13,438 bases of DNA from Acidimicrobiaceae bacterium (GTDB lineage Bacteria; Actinomycetota; Acidimicrobiia; Acidimicrobiales; Palsa-688). Under the pieces are notes generated by a model that was not told the origin of the DNA, made no database searches, and was given only the letters and a program-made list of their open reading frames with translations. Where the stretch lies: assembly GCA_030838025.1 (NCBI GenBank), contig JAUTXM010000349.1, positions 1 through 13,438 of the forward strand, written 5' to 3'. Made by a program: the position numbers and the translations under genes. Below are positions 13,111-13,438 of this stretch, one piece after another (positions within the stretch are counted from its first letter, which is position 1; every line of letters starts with the position of its first letter).

Positions 13111-13141
13111 GTCTCGGGTCGAAAAGGCTGACGGCCAATCA

Positions 13142-13161
13142 GGCACGGTTGGTACCGTGCC
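13142..13161. terminator. Perfect 8-bp hairpin after rsfS, terminator or operator
   Basis: GGCACGGT (13142-13149) pairs perfectly with ACCGTGCC (13154-13161) across TGGT, 31 bases after the rsfS stop. It could end the rsfS transcript, though no T-run follows. It also contains a TACCGT hexamer (13153-13158) six bases before the next gene's GTG, so it could instead be a promoter/operator for that gene. Confidence 0.45.
13153..13158 (+). promoter_or_regulatory. -10-like TACCGT, possible leaderless promoter
   Basis: TACCGT ends six bases before GTG at 13165, the same spacing as TACGCT before the oxidoreductase GTG at 10817. No ribosome binding site precedes this GTG. The hexamer lies in the right arm of a hairpin, so either role, or both, is possible. 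Confidence 0.35.
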
Positions 13162-13164
13162 CAG

Positions 13165-13438
13165 GTGGCGACTGACGACTCAGGGGAGTACCCGAGGACC
13201 GAGCGGAGCACCACTCGCCGGTTGGCTGCCCGGGGCAGGTACGACCGTCAGGTCGTGCACGCCATCATCGACGAGGCTCTGGTTGCCCATCTGGCGGTGA
13301 CCACCGAGTCAGGCCCCCGGGTGCTGCCCATCATGCACACGCGGGTGGGGGAGTTCATCTACGTGCACGGATCAGTGGCCAACCGGACGTTGCGCGAGGC
13401 GTCAGGGCGGCCGGTCTGCGTGGCCGTCACGTTGCTCG
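13165..13438 (+). CDS. PNPOx-like flavin-nucleotide-binding protein, 5' part only
   Basis: Ninety-one codons are visible before the window ends. The segment resembles the pyridoxamine 5'-phosphate oxidase-like split-barrel proteins that bind FMN or F420. It has RSTTRRLAARGRYDRQVVHAI leading to a helix (about residues 14-35, written here in part), DEALVAHLAVTTESGPRVLPI as the first strands, and FIYVHGSVANRTLRE (about 64-78), where the family's HG-S-N segment contacts the cofactor phosphate. GTG at 13165 is chosen because it gives the usual short N-terminus and has TACCGT six bases upstream. It follows rsfS by 54 bases, with a hairpin between, so it is likely a separate transcription unit. The substrate is unknown; the cofactor could be FMN or F420. 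Confidence 0.82.
   Translation, partial: MATDDSGEYPRTERSTTRRLAARGRYDRQVVHAIIDEALVAHLAVTTESGPRVLPIMHTRVGEFIYVHGSVANRTLREASGRPVCVAVTLL

Overview
The window is high-GC bacterial DNA with densely packed genes on both strands, frequent GTG starts (and TTG candidates), and several leaderless-looking promoters. A class II DAHP synthase, a predicted F420-dependent luciferase-like oxidoreductase, an Fe-S type CysH beside a NirA/SirA-type sulfite reductase, and an nadD-rsfS block all point to an actinobacterium. A poorly studied soil or freshwater lineage such as Acidimicrobiia would fit, but that placement is inference. I see no rRNA, tRNA, CRISPR array, insertion sequence, integrase or phage gene. 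No gene-free stretch exceeds 300 bases.

Layout. (1) 1-2448, minus strand: an assimilatory sulfur operon, sulfite reductase followed by CysH, which is cut by the left edge. A perfect 14-bp palindrome lies just upstream of the operon. (2) 2591-4428, plus strand: a small acidic hypothetical protein, then a secreted sedolisin-type (S53) protease with no recognisable propeptide. A GC-rich degenerate tandem repeat with a hairpin follows it. (3) 4659-8838: a three-helix membrane protein resembling Pycsar (PycTM-type) effectors on the plus strand. Facing it on the minus strand are a DUF2231 membrane protein with an inverted-repeat operator candidate upstream, and a large class III nucleotide cyclase fused to a STAND/NB-ARC-like ATPase and a helical repeat tail. 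(4) 8909-9361, plus strand: a small secreted four-cysteine protein, weakly like beta/gamma-crystallin or I36 inhibitor folds. (5) 9402-10754, minus strand: class II DAHP synthase, entry to the shikimate pathway. A hairpin separates it from the convergent secreted protein. (6) 10817-13110, plus strand: an LLM-class oxidoreductase, nadD (NAD synthesis), a tiny membrane protein, five 14-bp tandem repeats, a seven-codon leader ORF and rsfS (ribosome silencing factor). Spacings are tight or overlapping. A PNPOx-like flavin-binding gene then starts and runs off the right edge.

Most of the window is housekeeping metabolism. The parts most worth a second look are the orphan Pycsar-like effector next to a cyclase-STAND fusion, and the tandem-repeat plus leader-peptide arrangement ahead of rsfS. 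The cyclase keeps the full canonical adenylyl cyclase residue set, which argues against a simple cCMP/cUMP Pycsar pair. Any functional link between these two genes is hypothesis only.
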